From assembly GCF_000520955.1 (NCBI RefSeq), contig NZ_JACC01000001.1, forward strand, positions 62,001 through 126,000: a stretch of 64,000 nt of DNA. The letters run 5' to 3'. The DNA is from Aquimarina pacifica. GTDB lineage: Bacteria > Bacteroidota > Bacteroidia > Flavobacteriales > Flavobacteriaceae. A program made the position numbers and the translations under genes. The first letter of the stretch is position 1, and the number at the start of each line of letters is the position of its first letter. Shown here in pieces: positions 55,401 through 64,000 of the stretch. The notes beneath the pieces were generated by a model. The model did no database searches and had not been told where the DNA came from. It saw nothing but the letters and a program-made list of their open reading frames with translations.

Positions 55401-57110
55401 ACTCTCTGATGTAAGGTTGATATTAAAATCAAAAACTAACTCTGCTTTACCATCAGATGGTGTTCTAAGACCAAGTTCATTAAGAGAAATCGGGAAACCT
55501 GCAATACTCATCGATCCACGATATCCAAAATATGTGACCGAGAGTTTAGGTGATTCTGTTTGTAAGAGCATATTCTCAAACACAATGCCTTTAAAATCTA
55601 CCGTATTGTCACCAGATCCAGAATCTTTACCTAATCCTGACTCTATTCCTACAGAACCATGAAGATTAGCTTTAGGTCTGAATTTATCGTCCTTTATTTT
55701 CATTTCTATATAGGAATCCTTGGTCAGGGTAACCTTAGCATTCCATAAATCAAAATCAATTTCGTCTGTGCTCGCAACTCTAAAACTATATTCATCAGGT
55801 TGTATAATTGCATTATACTTTAATCGATCTACTGATGAAACAGGAAGAAGAAATTCTCCGCTAAACTCTCCAGCTTTAAGGCTGTTTGTTTCTATTTCTA
55901 ACTTAAAATATTCTAGTGAAAATTGCCATTTTGAGGCAGAGCCTTCGTCTATCGTTAGTATATTTTCTCCTGTAAACTTACCACTTACTCCTTGACTATC
56001 AATAATCATATCGGTGGCCCCAAAAGTAACTCGATTCTCAGATCCTCTTTTGGCAAAAGCTTTTGGCAATACAACTTCAAGGGATTGAATATACACCCCC
56101 CTCCAAAGCTCGGGAGCTTCATTATAATATGTAGTAAGATAGTCTGATGGTGTTTGCGGATCATTACGTAAATCACTAAAATCAAATATTGCTGTATTTA
56201 GTCTGAAGGTTGTTCCTTCTACTCCTTTGATCCCAAATTCTGGTAAAGAAATATTAATAAGCATATCATTCCAGTCACTAGCCACTACTTTAAAACTGCT
56301 TTCTACATACCCAAGAGTTTCTTTACCATCTTCATCTACTGGGTATATCAATCCATTACTGAATTGAATATTGGCATCTATTCCTAATTCTTTGAACCCC
56401 GAACAATCGATGGTAGCATACGTTCCTGTTTTTTCGAACCCTCCGTTAAGAGTCAAAAGAACTGACCCATTATTAAAATTAACGGTAAACTGAGAAATAA
56501 GATTAAGTTTTGCATCGCCAACAATTCCCCCTTCATGAGATAGTTTGATATCATCGGCTCCTAGAATAAGAACCCCACGGGCCGTTTCTATTTTGAGAAA
56601 AATAGTAAGTTCTGTATACTGCGGTTTGAAAACCGCTTTAGCGATTCCTACTGTATATTTAACATTACTAATTTCTATAGGGTTGATTGCGACGGGTAAT
56701 TCGCCTAAACTTTCGTCCTTTAACTCATCTATATAATTTTTGGTTTCCTCTATTTTACTAAAAACATCTTTGGCCATTTCGAGCCACTTATTGTTCTCAA
56801 TAGAATCGGCTGTATTAAAATTGAAACCAGTCTTCTGATGAAATTTTTCGGGTTGTTTATCGCTTATCGGTGTATCAAATCGTTCTAAAGACTTAAAATT
56901 ACGAAATGCCTTTACTGCTATACTAGAACTAACTTCTTTGGTTATTGAATGAGAAACATTATCGATGCTACTATCTTTGGCAGAAGTTACCTTGTCACTT
57001 GTTATTTCTTTTTCTATTTCGGATTCTATGAAAGGAATATTTTTTGACAACACACTTGTTGTGCATACATAAAAACATAGAAACATTAAGACATGTATCG
57101 ATTTATTCAT
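52473..57110 (-). CDS. Giant exported protein of unknown function (1545 residues)
   Basis: The signal peptide is HVLMFLCFYVCTTSVLS. Residues about 20-110 are charged and partly coiled coil. From about 140 to 1050 the sequence is dominated by long beta strands with alternating hydrophobic residues and many Gly (VKYTVGIAKAVFKPQ, LTIFLKIETARGVLILG, KANLHGSVGIESG, GGGAKLAIKAIQVD). The C-terminal 450 residues contain Ig-like beta domains (FEIPDDTGDHRYKVLVDKFEV) and a Tyr-rich end without a T9SS tail. The pattern suggests an elongated beta-sheet or surface-assembly protein; I cannot name a family. It is the first gene of the three-gene operon that ends with the adhesin, and its position implies a role in assembly or anchoring of that adhesin. 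Confidence 0.85.
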   Translation of the reverse strand: MNKSIHVLMFLCFYVCTTSVLSKNIPFIESEIEKEITSDKVTSAKDSSIDNVSHSITKEVSSSIAVKAFRNFKSLERFDTPISDKQPEKFHQKTGFNFNTADSIENNKWLEMAKDVFSKIEETKNYIDELKDESLGELPVAINPIEISNVKYTVGIAKAVFKPQYTELTIFLKIETARGVLILGADDIKLSHEGGIVGDAKLNLISQFTVNFNNGSVLLTLNGGFEKTGTYATIDCSGFKELGIDANIQFSNGLIYPVDEDGKETLGYVESSFKVVASDWNDMLINISLPEFGIKGVEGTTFRLNTAIFDFSDLRNDPQTPSDYLTTYYNEAPELWRGVYIQSLEVVLPKAFAKRGSENRVTFGATDMIIDSQGVSGKFTGENILTIDEGSASKWQFSLEYFKLEIETNSLKAGEFSGEFLLPVSSVDRLKYNAIIQPDEYSFRVASTDEIDFDLWNAKVTLTKDSYIEMKIKDDKFRPKANLHGSVGIESGLGKDSGSGDNTVDFKGIVFENMLLQTESPKLSVTYFGYRGSMSIAGFPISLNELGLRTPSDGKAELVFDFNINLTSESDGGNGGGAKLAIKAIQVDHNGRDKWEYDGIDLERVFVQMEVAGMELKGAVFIFDDDPTYGKGFAGAVGAKFSTGMKLEVEAKALFGRTDEFRYWFADAQVTLPQGIPIFTGFAINSFGGGFFNRMKMAGVTYQEDAAYMEIGASVSGVIYEPSKENGFGFKASVGIITQSSESLFHGSLEFGISFLTSGGLQEIYFKGEGELIASLPGNFYEMLGEKLGHLASGTSLPAYAPTGAMSANVMIKFDFVNDVFHATSELYINFGILKGVGPNGRAGWLDFYVGPDTWHILIGTPEDPTGVIMDIGILKMTTKSYFMLGDDIPGSPPPPPIVAELLGVDVSELDYTRDLNMLESGRGFAFGSHFEMSSDLKFLMYYASFRSGIGFDIMVKDYGEAHCKGSSGPVGLDGWYANGQAYGYFQGKMGVKFRLFGKKKKVTIFSGGAAVLLQARLPNPVWLRGYLKGRYSVLGGLIKGSFRFKIELGDYCEIVDGSPIDGIVVIGDMTPKDGTTEVDVFGVPQVSFNLQINKVFEIPDDTGDHRYKVLVDKFEVLDNGTPIIGEVKWNSYNSLASFYSHEILPPNTDLKAYVQLHFEEYINGKWEVIMDNGRPALETKEVSFTTGLAPDNIPLTNIDFMYPVLDQKNFFINEYGTGYITLKRGQKYLFDNAPGFSKSMIMGSETGGIMSKTFGYNSGEKQITYVLPKEMSTKNSYDIRISLIPPESATSNSIKESYTKQSFDDEGNDENTVEIKSNSLEGLEIKGDERLLLTYSFGTSEYTTFAKKMADADKVFDLYDHIPYPYGVALKTRIQPMEPFDISELTGTAYSGNQPLVVARAVMDNDFYKKKVYPLLYKEYPLAGQFSVRRSTEKVGVPPVEGVEPISWYLTSLENDIPADQYNYFIPYRYDLGLYYYRDYEDLRYQLISSDLNWEHMIQYEQLITKPFPLMDKGNYKTTLKYILPGAIKEGTSENRKYYNPIYE

Positions 57111-57493
57111 AGGCTTGGGGCGAAATCAACAGAACAAAAAACGTAAAATATTCCCTTTATGAGTTTCTAATCATAGAGTAACTTCTCTGTACAACTTGAT
57201 TCCTAATTACTTAATTCTTTAATACAGTGCAATTTTATGACTTTTCATCCAAAAAAAAATCACCGTTTTCAGTGATTTTTATTCTAATTCCCAGAAAGTT
57301 AAATAACCAAACACGCGATCTTTCCTCTTAATCATTAAGCCCACAAAGTATTTGGATTGGTTTATAGAGTTTAACAAAAGTCTATTTTGAGACTAGTTTA
57401 AACTCAACTAAACCAGGCATATCGTTTTAGATCTATTAATTATTGGAGCAGATTTACGCACAACTTAATCAAGGCCCGTTAATTAAAACAGAG
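57111..57493. other. Intergenic region separating two minus-strand operons
   Basis: About 380 bases with no gene. It holds a terminator (57255-57280) for the upstream toxin-like unit and, nearer to 57110, the leader of the 1545-residue protein; a TACGTTTT-like box may act as its promoter but is weak. Confidence 0.55.
57255..57280 (-). terminator. Rho-independent terminator
   Basis: Arms AAAAATCAC and GTGATTTTT around an 8-base loop, with nine T residues on the minus strand. It divides the giant zincin-like protein/413-residue unit from the adhesin operon. Confidence 0.65.
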
Positions 57494-58735
57494 CTACTGT
57501 TTAGAATTTTCGACCAATTTTGAAATAGTATTTCTAACATGCTCATTTCTTGTATCTAAGAGGCCCCGCGAAGGTCTACTTTCTTTGGACACAAACATAT
57601 CTAGCATTACAATTGGTCGGTCAGGATCGTTAGTTAACATAAAATCTCCTAGATTGGTCTCATGTAAAAAATCACCATTATCGGTTAACTTTTTCTCAAT
57701 ATCATCAATTGCCTTAAGATGAACATCTGTTACCTGGATAGACAATGGTTCATTTCGGGACATTGAGCTGTTAAGGCTAAATAAATCTTTCCCCTCTATT
57801 TTTTCCATTGCTACCGCCTCGCGCCATACTCCATTATCATCTTGTACTCTAACCCTTCCATATAACTTAGCTCCACCATAAGGTTCCAACCCTTTAAGCA
57901 CTAACTCCATTTCTTCAACTACATCATAATCAGTTGCACTATCAAACTTAAAAATGGCAGAATTCCCTTCATAATTACCTGTAAAAATTCTTCCCAAACC
58001 TCCACTTCCACTCGTGATTTCTGTAGCCGTAACACTTGGTAGCTTCATTACCTTCTCAACCTCACTCAATGCTGCTTTAAAACTTTTATCATCAACAATT
58101 TTGGAAGCAGCTCTATTGACAATTAATGTTTGTAGGTACTCTATTATGGACGAATTCGAAGAACTTCCTAAAACAAATATATCCTCTCCACCTCTTAATA
58201 CAATATTAGAAAGAGAACGCACTTCATTTATTTTAAGAATTTCACTTTTTATTGCATCGGACAAATGTGAATCCTTTACAAAATCATGCATTTTGCTCAC
58301 AAATAATTCATCAGTCCAGTCCTCTTCATAATACTTTTCATTAATTAATCGAGCTTCTAAATATAATTTTTTATTGGTATCAGCTCCCAAAGCAATTGTT
58401 CTCCAACTCGTATATCCACCGGATATTTCTATCTCAGTAATAATGTCATTAGATCCCTTTTCTGAACGCTTAGCATATTCTGATACTTCTTTTAGATTAT
58501 CCACATCTAATCTATTTGCACTTTGATCCGCCTTATACAAGATTCGCCAAGCATCATAGGCATTTTCCATATTGTCCTCAAAATGCTTCACCACATCATC
58601 AGAACCTGCTATCAATTCATTTTTGATGGTATCCCATAAACATTGGTCACCTTGAGCTTCGATTCCTTGAAACCCAAAAATCAAAACAATCAGGATCATT
58701 ACTCTTTTACTATATGTTTTCATTATTGTTTCCAT
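57494..58735 (-). CDS. Secreted protein with kinase-like C-terminal motifs
   Basis: A 413-residue protein whose ATG overlaps the upstream stop (TAATG), so the two are translationally coupled. A second ATG four codons on starts a signal peptide ending GIEAQG. Residues about 30-235 are helical. From about 240 the order SGSGGLGRIF (Gly-rich loop), AIFKF with Lys263, VVEEMELVL with Glu, VAMEKIEGKDLF (hinge-like), FLHETNLGDFML and MLDMF follows that of protein-kinase-fold proteins, but the catalytic loop lacks a proper HxD and N, so activity is doubtful. It could be a secreted effector, an inactive kinase fold or an immunity-like partner of the preceding giant protein. No homologue is known to me. 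Confidence 0.8.
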   Translation of the reverse strand: METIMKTYSKRVMILIVLIFGFQGIEAQGDQCLWDTIKNELIAGSDDVVKHFEDNMENAYDAWRILYKADQSANRLDVDNLKEVSEYAKRSEKGSNDIITEIEISGGYTSWRTIALGADTNKKLYLEARLINEKYYEEDWTDELFVSKMHDFVKDSHLSDAIKSEILKINEVRSLSNIVLRGGEDIFVLGSSSNSSIIEYLQTLIVNRAASKIVDDKSFKAALSEVEKVMKLPSVTATEITSGSGGLGRIFTGNYEGNSAIFKFDSATDYDVVEEMELVLKGLEPYGGAKLYGRVRVQDDNGVWREAVAMEKIEGKDLFSLNSSMSRNEPLSIQVTDVHLKAIDDIEKKLTDNGDFLHETNLGDFMLTNDPDRPIVMLDMFVSKESRPSRGLLDTRNEHVRNTISKLVENSKQ

Positions 58736-61700
58736 TATTTACAGTTTGGTCTGTTTATTTTAATATTTTCTAAAATGGTATTCACTCGCAGGTGTCGTGC
58801 TCCATTATCCGTAGTTCCGGTATTTCTAAAGCCATACGTATTTCCATTCTTAAGAAGTACACCCTCTCCTCTATAATCAGTTACTACTTCATAGTTAGGC
58901 ACATCTGCCTCGTCTATGAAATTCTTTTTTTGAAAATTTCCATCAATATATCTTCCTATTTCAGTACTATTACCTCCTGTTAGACCAGGATCTAACCTAA
59001 CGATAACCTCCCCATTCTTGATCCCACTAAACTGAACCGGAATAGAAGAAGGAAACAAATTATCAACCACTTTAAGACCATCAATTAGTTTTTGCTTACT
59101 GGCGGGACTACCATCAACCATTAATCTGGTTAATCCTTCAAAACCAGTATTTCCTTCATACTCGAATCTTCTACTCACCTGTGCAAGCACTTCGATATTC
59201 CCTGGGACCTTACTAATTATAGGGAAGGTCCGAAGTAGCTCCGTAGCTCTCTCAAAACGAGTTCTGACTCTTTCTACTTGTACTTTTAATTCAGGTGTTA
59301 TATTTGGAGATGTATCTACTTTACCTGTCACATACCCCATCGCAGTATTGGCTTTTGGATCATTGGCAATGGCTAATACTAACTCATCAGGAAGCTCATC
59401 AGTTTCTCTTACCAACCCAATAGGATCAGGCATTGGAGAATTAGGAACTGCATTGTCTATATCATCTAATGAATAATCCCTGACAGGTAAATTATTAGGT
59501 GACCTTAATAACGACTGCGCACTAAAACTTAGAAAAGATTGTACAATCGTAAAATTGCTTAAGTTCTGATATAGTTCTCCATTTTCTGAAGCAAAATCAG
59601 TATCACTAGTTGCTGTGGTTGCAATACTTAATAAATCTACCGCCATATCAAAAGCAACAGCAGCTTTGTGTATTTTAGACCCTGCAGTTAGTAAAGCTCC
59701 TGGTCCCGTTGCCAAACTTAATACATCAACAGCTGTAATAATACTCGCTGCGGTTGTTTGATTTGACGCAGAAATATCTGCGTACATTAGTAAAATTGCA
59801 GGTACAGGTAAATTGATCTGAGATTCGGTTTTACCAAAACCTTGTAATACATCTAGATTCGATTTATTATGAAAATACACCAAATCAAAAGGACGTAATG
59901 GATCTGACATAAACTCTCCTTTTTCTCTTACTAAGAAATGAGGAACCAAACCTTGTGTTTCATTTTGAGTTGCCTGAAACTTTCCTGTAGCACTATCATA
60001 ATCAGTGTCTATAGAAAAATAGGTCGTTTTCTCTTTAAACCAGTCCCAATTATTAATTGCCCCTTGTGTCATTATCAAAGCAGAGGTATTAACTGCTCTT
60101 ACTGCTATATTCTGATATTCTAAAACAAAGGATCTTCGATATAAATTATTTTCAAATGATGTTTTTCTATCCTCATGCAATTCTGTAGCCTTCATAAACA
60201 GTTTTGAAAAACCGACGATTAAACGTGCACGTTCATTATCTCCCGAAAGAAACCCTAGAAGTTTATCATCTACTTTAGTAAAAATTTGATAATAAAGAAT
60301 TTCCTCCTTATAATTCGTATGACCACCTTGTCCTGTAAAAGATTTCTTATAGTAATTAACATCTTCTAACCCTAAAATTATGGTAGCCGCCTCTGAAGGG
60401 TTAGCATCTTCGATTAATCTAATTATAGCCGTCTCTCTATTATTAGACTCATCAGACCCCTCAAAAATTCCCTCATATGCCATTCTGGATAAGATCCTTA
60501 CAACATCTTCTCCGCTAAGGCTATATATATCTGCTGTGGTGGCAAAGTTAATAGCTCGAATAAGATTCTCTATATCTACAGTGTCGACATAATCAATATC
60601 CTCTTTAATTGATGCTATAATCTCCTCTGTCTGAATGGCTTCTTCTTGAATTCCCTGTTCAATAAATAGAATAAATTCTTTAAGGAAGTCTATTTGAGTA
60701 TTTGGTAAGTCACTCTCTACATACTTATCTTTTAGTTTGCACAGAACAATACGTTCATTGCCAACCCACTGATCTTTACAATCCAAGTATTTATCGGACA
60801 GCCAATTTAGAAATCTCCGCTCTGACCATTCCCAATACTCACCGTTTATCAAACTTGTTTTGGACCACTTACCATAATGATCCGTAGTCACATAGTCTAT
60901 ATATGTAGGAAAAGCCGCTCTTAATTCTGCAATCTTGGTTCTAATAAAAATATCATTGAAATTACCTAATACATGCCCTGTCTTAGACCATTTTATGATA
61001 TCATTAGTAACAATATGTGTATCAGACCCTAACTGCGCATACCCATCTAGTTTTTTAGAAAGTACACTTCCGTTAAAACTAGGAACCGGAAAGTGCACCA
61101 CATCTTTTAATTCACTAGTACCTCCTTCATAAAAATTTACGGTTCCTGTATCAAATCGGGTAGTCTTCATAAGTTGATAACTATCTTCATGATTTGTTAA
61201 AAAGATGCATTCTACACTGTAAAAATCAAAATCCCCATTATTGTTTTCATAGGCCACGGGTCCATTTGCTGTTTCTGCATAATACCCTAATAATGTAGCT
61301 GTATCACCGCTAAACTGCACCTTAGCGTTATAGGCTAGATCTCCTATTTTAAAACTCTTTAGAGTTCCGGGTGTAAATTTGATAAATTCTTGTATTTCTC
61401 CTTGAATCGACTCTCCATAATACCCATAATAAAACTCGACATTCTCTACATTATTAGGTAACACTATTGCTTCTGCTGATGGTGTCAAAAAAGTAAATGA
61501 ATCATCATATGCTGAGGTGTTGCTTCTGTTTTCTCCAAATTTATAATCCCTAAAATATGAACCGATTACCACACTTGCTCCTTCTTCATCATCTTGAAAC
61601 CAATACAACTGTAATCCCGGAGCATGAATTTTTTTCCAATCCATATGGTTGAGCGTAGTTCCTCCGTTATAATCCATCAAGAAATCAGTACTTCCTTTTG

Positions 61701-64000
61701 GTGTTCCATATTTTTTAAATGGATGCTCTAACCCAAATACACCATGACCAATCTCATGAGCAATAGTTCTTGCCTGATTCGTAGATTTCTGAAAAACAAA
61801 TCCATATTGTTTTTTGAGTGGCATAAAGCCATCAATATCTTCACCGTTATTACTATCTGTAGCTTTTAGATCTGTAAGGAAGAGGTAATAATTGTTGTCG
61901 CTATAGGTACGTTGTGTCTTAAAATATGCTATTATCGCTTTTTCTTCTGCCGAATATGTACTTAGCAGACCACTATCTCCTGCATTAAGGGTTTGATCTG
62001 CGGTTTCTACATCCCAAACACTTTCTGGAACCTGTAACCTACTAGCTAGACTGATATTAAAATTGACTCCAGATTTTCTATAGACTTCATTAATATTTCC
62101 TTTGAGATTTGCCTCAATACTAACATCGTTAATAGGTACAATAACCAAATTAATATTTGAAAGCTCAGAACTCCCCATATGCACTAGGTTGAATGCTCCT
62201 GCAACTGCATATTTATCTTCACCCTTTAGTTTTACCGAGGCAACTATTTGCTCTATGAGATAATCCGATTTTTTGGTGAGTTTAAGAGTAGCTGTATTAC
62301 CATTCCATGTTGCTGGGACCTCAGCACCATTTTTTGTTTTGAAGATAATATCATCTGTAGATAAACTGGCATCAGAAAAAGCAGCCTCGGCTGTTATAGT
62401 ATCCTCTCCATTGGTATCTGACACTGCCTTAAATGGCACATTATATATACCATCATCTGGCATCGTAAGAGTTATATATTCTGCTCCTAGCTGATTTTTT
62501 ACTGTATCCGGTAAAACATCGTAACTATAAAATCCAGATGCTTCAAAATTTACACGTACTCCTGTGGCAGAAATTTCTGCAATCTCACCATTTTCTAATC
62601 CTATAGTAGTATCCTCAGTAACTGCTCCTCCTTCTGCTACCTGTCCTTGGGTAATCGAGCCATCGCTTCCTATTTCCCACACTTTGTCATCTTCATCTTT
62701 TATGATTACATTATTACCTCCAGGAACAATAGCTTCTTCTCCATTCGTACCAGTAATTACAAAGGCTCCATTTTCATTAACTTCTATACTTTCTATTACA
62801 AAATCAACTTCTGCAATCGAGGATTCTCCATCACTTCCGTATATTATATCCACCACATCGATATCTACATCAACTGTCATTTCTTCTCCTTCTCCAAATT
62901 TCTCATCATACATGGTAACAATCTCTCCTTCGGCTAATTGTTTGTCTGTATTGATTAAAACATTAGAATACGTGACTCCGAATCTGGCTCTCTTTAGATA
63001 TGGTATTCCTACGTATCCGGTTCCTGTAATTCTTCCATCTGACTGACTGGTAATCTCAGTGAGTGTAATAATAAAGCTTCCTGCTCGGATGCGATCTCCT
63101 ACAGATAAGCCTGGATGGGGATTACGATTGGAAATAGCAATCGCATCGGGTGTGATGCCACAATTATAATCTGCTTCCTCATCTTGTGTTACTTCGGTAG
63201 TTACTTCTTGTACTTCTGAGAATGCTCCATACTGATATTTACACTTGGCTTTTACCTTATATTCATACGTCGTACCTGGCTTGAGATCCCAGATAGTGGT
63301 CCAACCACTATTAGTAATTTCGGTAAACCAATTTGCATCAGGATTATTAGCCTCCCTATAGGCTATAGTATATTCTGTATATGTGGTAGGGTCTTCGTCC
63401 CAGAATACATTGATCTTGGAAATTCCTTTGGGTTCAGCATATACATTCGGAAGTAGAACACAAGAAGAGGTTCTAGAAAACCAAAACACTTCACTTTTTC
63501 CCTCATTTCTAAAAAGCCCAATCTCTTCTGCTCCCTGCAAGGCTTTAGCACGCACTTGCCATGCATACCTTTTTTCTGGCAATAATAAAGGTTGCGTGGG
63601 ACCATATACAAAAGAGGTTCCTCTGGTGGTAGTCTGAAAAACTGGTGGTAATGATAAAAACGCCGTTTGTGGATCTACAAAATCATCCCAGATTTCTACT
63701 ATACTTAGTTCATATTCGACATTACTAACGTTAATATGACGGGGCGTCCATTGAAAAACAATATTTTCAACATCTGTAGGCTCTATATTACTCCCATCAA
63801 AAGGCAGATTAAGTATTGGGGGATCATTCTTAAAAATATAGGTATTTGCACAGGTCTTTGATGATAACCGATTACCTGTAGAAAAATCAAATACTTCAAA
63901 ACAAAACTGATAACTTCCTTCGGGGATTGTACTAGCGTAATTACTCGAATTAATCCCTTGTATATTCTGAAACTCAAAATAAGGTGCTAAGTCTACATTA
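58735..64000 (-). CDS. Giant multidomain secreted protein with zincin motif (5' end outside window)
   Basis: The frame is open from the window edge to 58735, at least 1754 residues; the N-terminus is missing. In order: an Fn3-like domain (ILNLPFDGSNIEPTDVENIVFQWTP...LPEKRYAWQVRAKA), a second Fn3 (GISKINVFWDEDP...PGTTYEYKVKAKC), a long beta-rich region, and a zinc-protease-like domain with AHEIGHGVFGLEHPF (codons 61723-61758) preceded by FMPLKKQYGFVF and followed by DFLMDYNGGTTLNHMDW. The spacing HExxHxxxGLEH is one longer than a classical metzincin. The last about 1000 residues are unlike known domains and may include a variable effector end. There is no T9SS tail. The design, with the coupled downstream gene, recalls Bacteroidetes polymorphic toxins. 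Confidence 0.8.
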   Translation of the reverse strand, partial: NVDLAPYFEFQNIQGINSSNYASTIPEGSYQFCFEVFDFSTGNRLSSKTCANTYIFKNDPPILNLPFDGSNIEPTDVENIVFQWTPRHINVSNVEYELSIVEIWDDFVDPQTAFLSLPPVFQTTTRGTSFVYGPTQPLLLPEKRYAWQVRAKALQGAEEIGLFRNEGKSEVFWFSRTSSCVLLPNVYAEPKGISKINVFWDEDPTTYTEYTIAYREANNPDANWFTEITNSGWTTIWDLKPGTTYEYKVKAKCKYQYGAFSEVQEVTTEVTQDEEADYNCGITPDAIAISNRNPHPGLSVGDRIRAGSFIITLTEITSQSDGRITGTGYVGIPYLKRARFGVTYSNVLINTDKQLAEGEIVTMYDEKFGEGEEMTVDVDIDVVDIIYGSDGESSIAEVDFVIESIEVNENGAFVITGTNGEEAIVPGGNNVIIKDEDDKVWEIGSDGSITQGQVAEGGAVTEDTTIGLENGEIAEISATGVRVNFEASGFYSYDVLPDTVKNQLGAEYITLTMPDDGIYNVPFKAVSDTNGEDTITAEAAFSDASLSTDDIIFKTKNGAEVPATWNGNTATLKLTKKSDYLIEQIVASVKLKGEDKYAVAGAFNLVHMGSSELSNINLVIVPINDVSIEANLKGNINEVYRKSGVNFNISLASRLQVPESVWDVETADQTLNAGDSGLLSTYSAEEKAIIAYFKTQRTYSDNNYYLFLTDLKATDSNNGEDIDGFMPLKKQYGFVFQKSTNQARTIAHEIGHGVFGLEHPFKKYGTPKGSTDFLMDYNGGTTLNHMDWKKIHAPGLQLYWFQDDEEGASVVIGSYFRDYKFGENRSNTSAYDDSFTFLTPSAEAIVLPNNVENVEFYYGYYGESIQGEIQEFIKFTPGTLKSFKIGDLAYNAKVQFSGDTATLLGYYAETANGPVAYENNNGDFDFYSVECIFLTNHEDSYQLMKTTRFDTGTVNFYEGGTSELKDVVHFPVPSFNGSVLSKKLDGYAQLGSDTHIVTNDIIKWSKTGHVLGNFNDIFIRTKIAELRAAFPTYIDYVTTDHYGKWSKTSLINGEYWEWSERRFLNWLSDKYLDCKDQWVGNERIVLCKLKDKYVESDLPNTQIDFLKEFILFIEQGIQEEAIQTEEIIASIKEDIDYVDTVDIENLIRAINFATTADIYSLSGEDVVRILSRMAYEGIFEGSDESNNRETAIIRLIEDANPSEAATIILGLEDVNYYKKSFTGQGGHTNYKEEILYYQIFTKVDDKLLGFLSGDNERARLIVGFSKLFMKATELHEDRKTSFENNLYRRSFVLEYQNIAVRAVNTSALIMTQGAINNWDWFKEKTTYFSIDTDYDSATGKFQATQNETQGLVPHFLVREKGEFMSDPLRPFDLVYFHNKSNLDVLQGFGKTESQINLPVPAILLMYADISASNQTTAASIITAVDVLSLATGPGALLTAGSKIHKAAVAFDMAVDLLSIATTATSDTDFASENGELYQNLSNFTIVQSFLSFSAQSLLRSPNNLPVRDYSLDDIDNAVPNSPMPDPIGLVRETDELPDELVLAIANDPKANTAMGYVTGKVDTSPNITPELKVQVERVRTRFERATELLRTFPIISKVPGNIEVLAQVSRRFEYEGNTGFEGLTRLMVDGSPASKQKLIDGLKVVDNLFPSSIPVQFSGIKNGEVIVRLDPGLTGGNSTEIGRYIDGNFQKKNFIDEADVPNYEVVTDYRGEGVLLKNGNTYGFRNTGTTDNGARHLRVNTILENIKINRPNCK

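Noticed and set aside
57494-58735. Simple immunity protein for the upstream giant protein
   Set aside because: It carries an export signal and kinase-like motifs, so a standard cytosolic immunity role is not supported, although it cannot be excluded.
61723-61758. Classical metzincin call for HEIGHGVFGLEH
   Set aside because: The glycine and third histidine are one position further than in HExxHxxGxxH, so I only claim a zincin-like motif.
62564-63046. 160-codon plus-strand frame inside the giant zincin-like gene
   Set aside because: Ser/Pro/Thr/Ile-rich antisense shadow with no independent support.

Overview
This is an AT-rich window from a marine-type member of the Bacteroidetes, most likely family Flavobacteriaceae and possibly close to Aquimarina; the genus is inference. 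The evidence is consistent. There are type IX secretion (T9SS) C-terminal sorting domains and a giant SprB-repeat adhesin. The small peptides have Bacteroidetes-style leaders. Lineage families such as DUF4290 and the START-like protein are present. Five or more promoters fit the Bacteroidetes sigma-A consensus TTTG-N19..21-TAnnTTTG, in front of the SRP RNA, a DEAD-box helicase, pheT, an HU gene and a tRNA-Met.

Positions 1-43.5 kb are mostly core genome in short transcription units on both strands. They hold small membrane proteins and a DUF2007 protein; an ABC-F ATPase (YbiT type); a redoxin-like lipoprotein; transaldolase/FSA; an SDR enzyme; the SRP RNA; glutamine cyclotransferase; a DEAD-box helicase; TrmH; a secreted endonuclease I with a T9SS tail; a nitroreductase; and two paralogous six-cysteine leader peptides. 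These are followed by pta-ackA, pheT, a PAS histidine kinase, murA/DUF4290/DUF493, a three-gene molybdenum hydroxylase cluster with its XdhC factor, an AAA ATPase-recQ-fmt operon, HU, YqgE, a class IV aminotransferase, tRNA-Met, two linked hypothetical genes and a TPR histidine kinase. A 1.1 kb stretch at 11.8-12.9 kb has no convincing gene.

Positions 43.9-64 kb form an accessory-looking surface and secretion block, all on the minus strand. The upstream unit is a giant multidomain protein that runs off the window end, with Fn3-like domains, an HEIGH zincin motif and a long divergent C-terminus. It is translationally coupled to a secreted 413-residue protein with kinase-like motifs. A terminator follows. 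The second unit is a tight operon of a 1545-residue exported protein, an Fn3-repeat exported protein and the 2162-residue SprB-repeat T9SS adhesin. The adhesin repeats are ordered as five A-B-C triplets whose cysteines complement each other, which suggests designed inter-domain disulfides.

The most interesting observations are that A-B-C super-repeat, the putative toxin/kinase pair, the six-cysteine peptide pair, an ABC-F protein with only one complete ATP site, and a MurA with Asp in place of the fosfomycin-target Cys.
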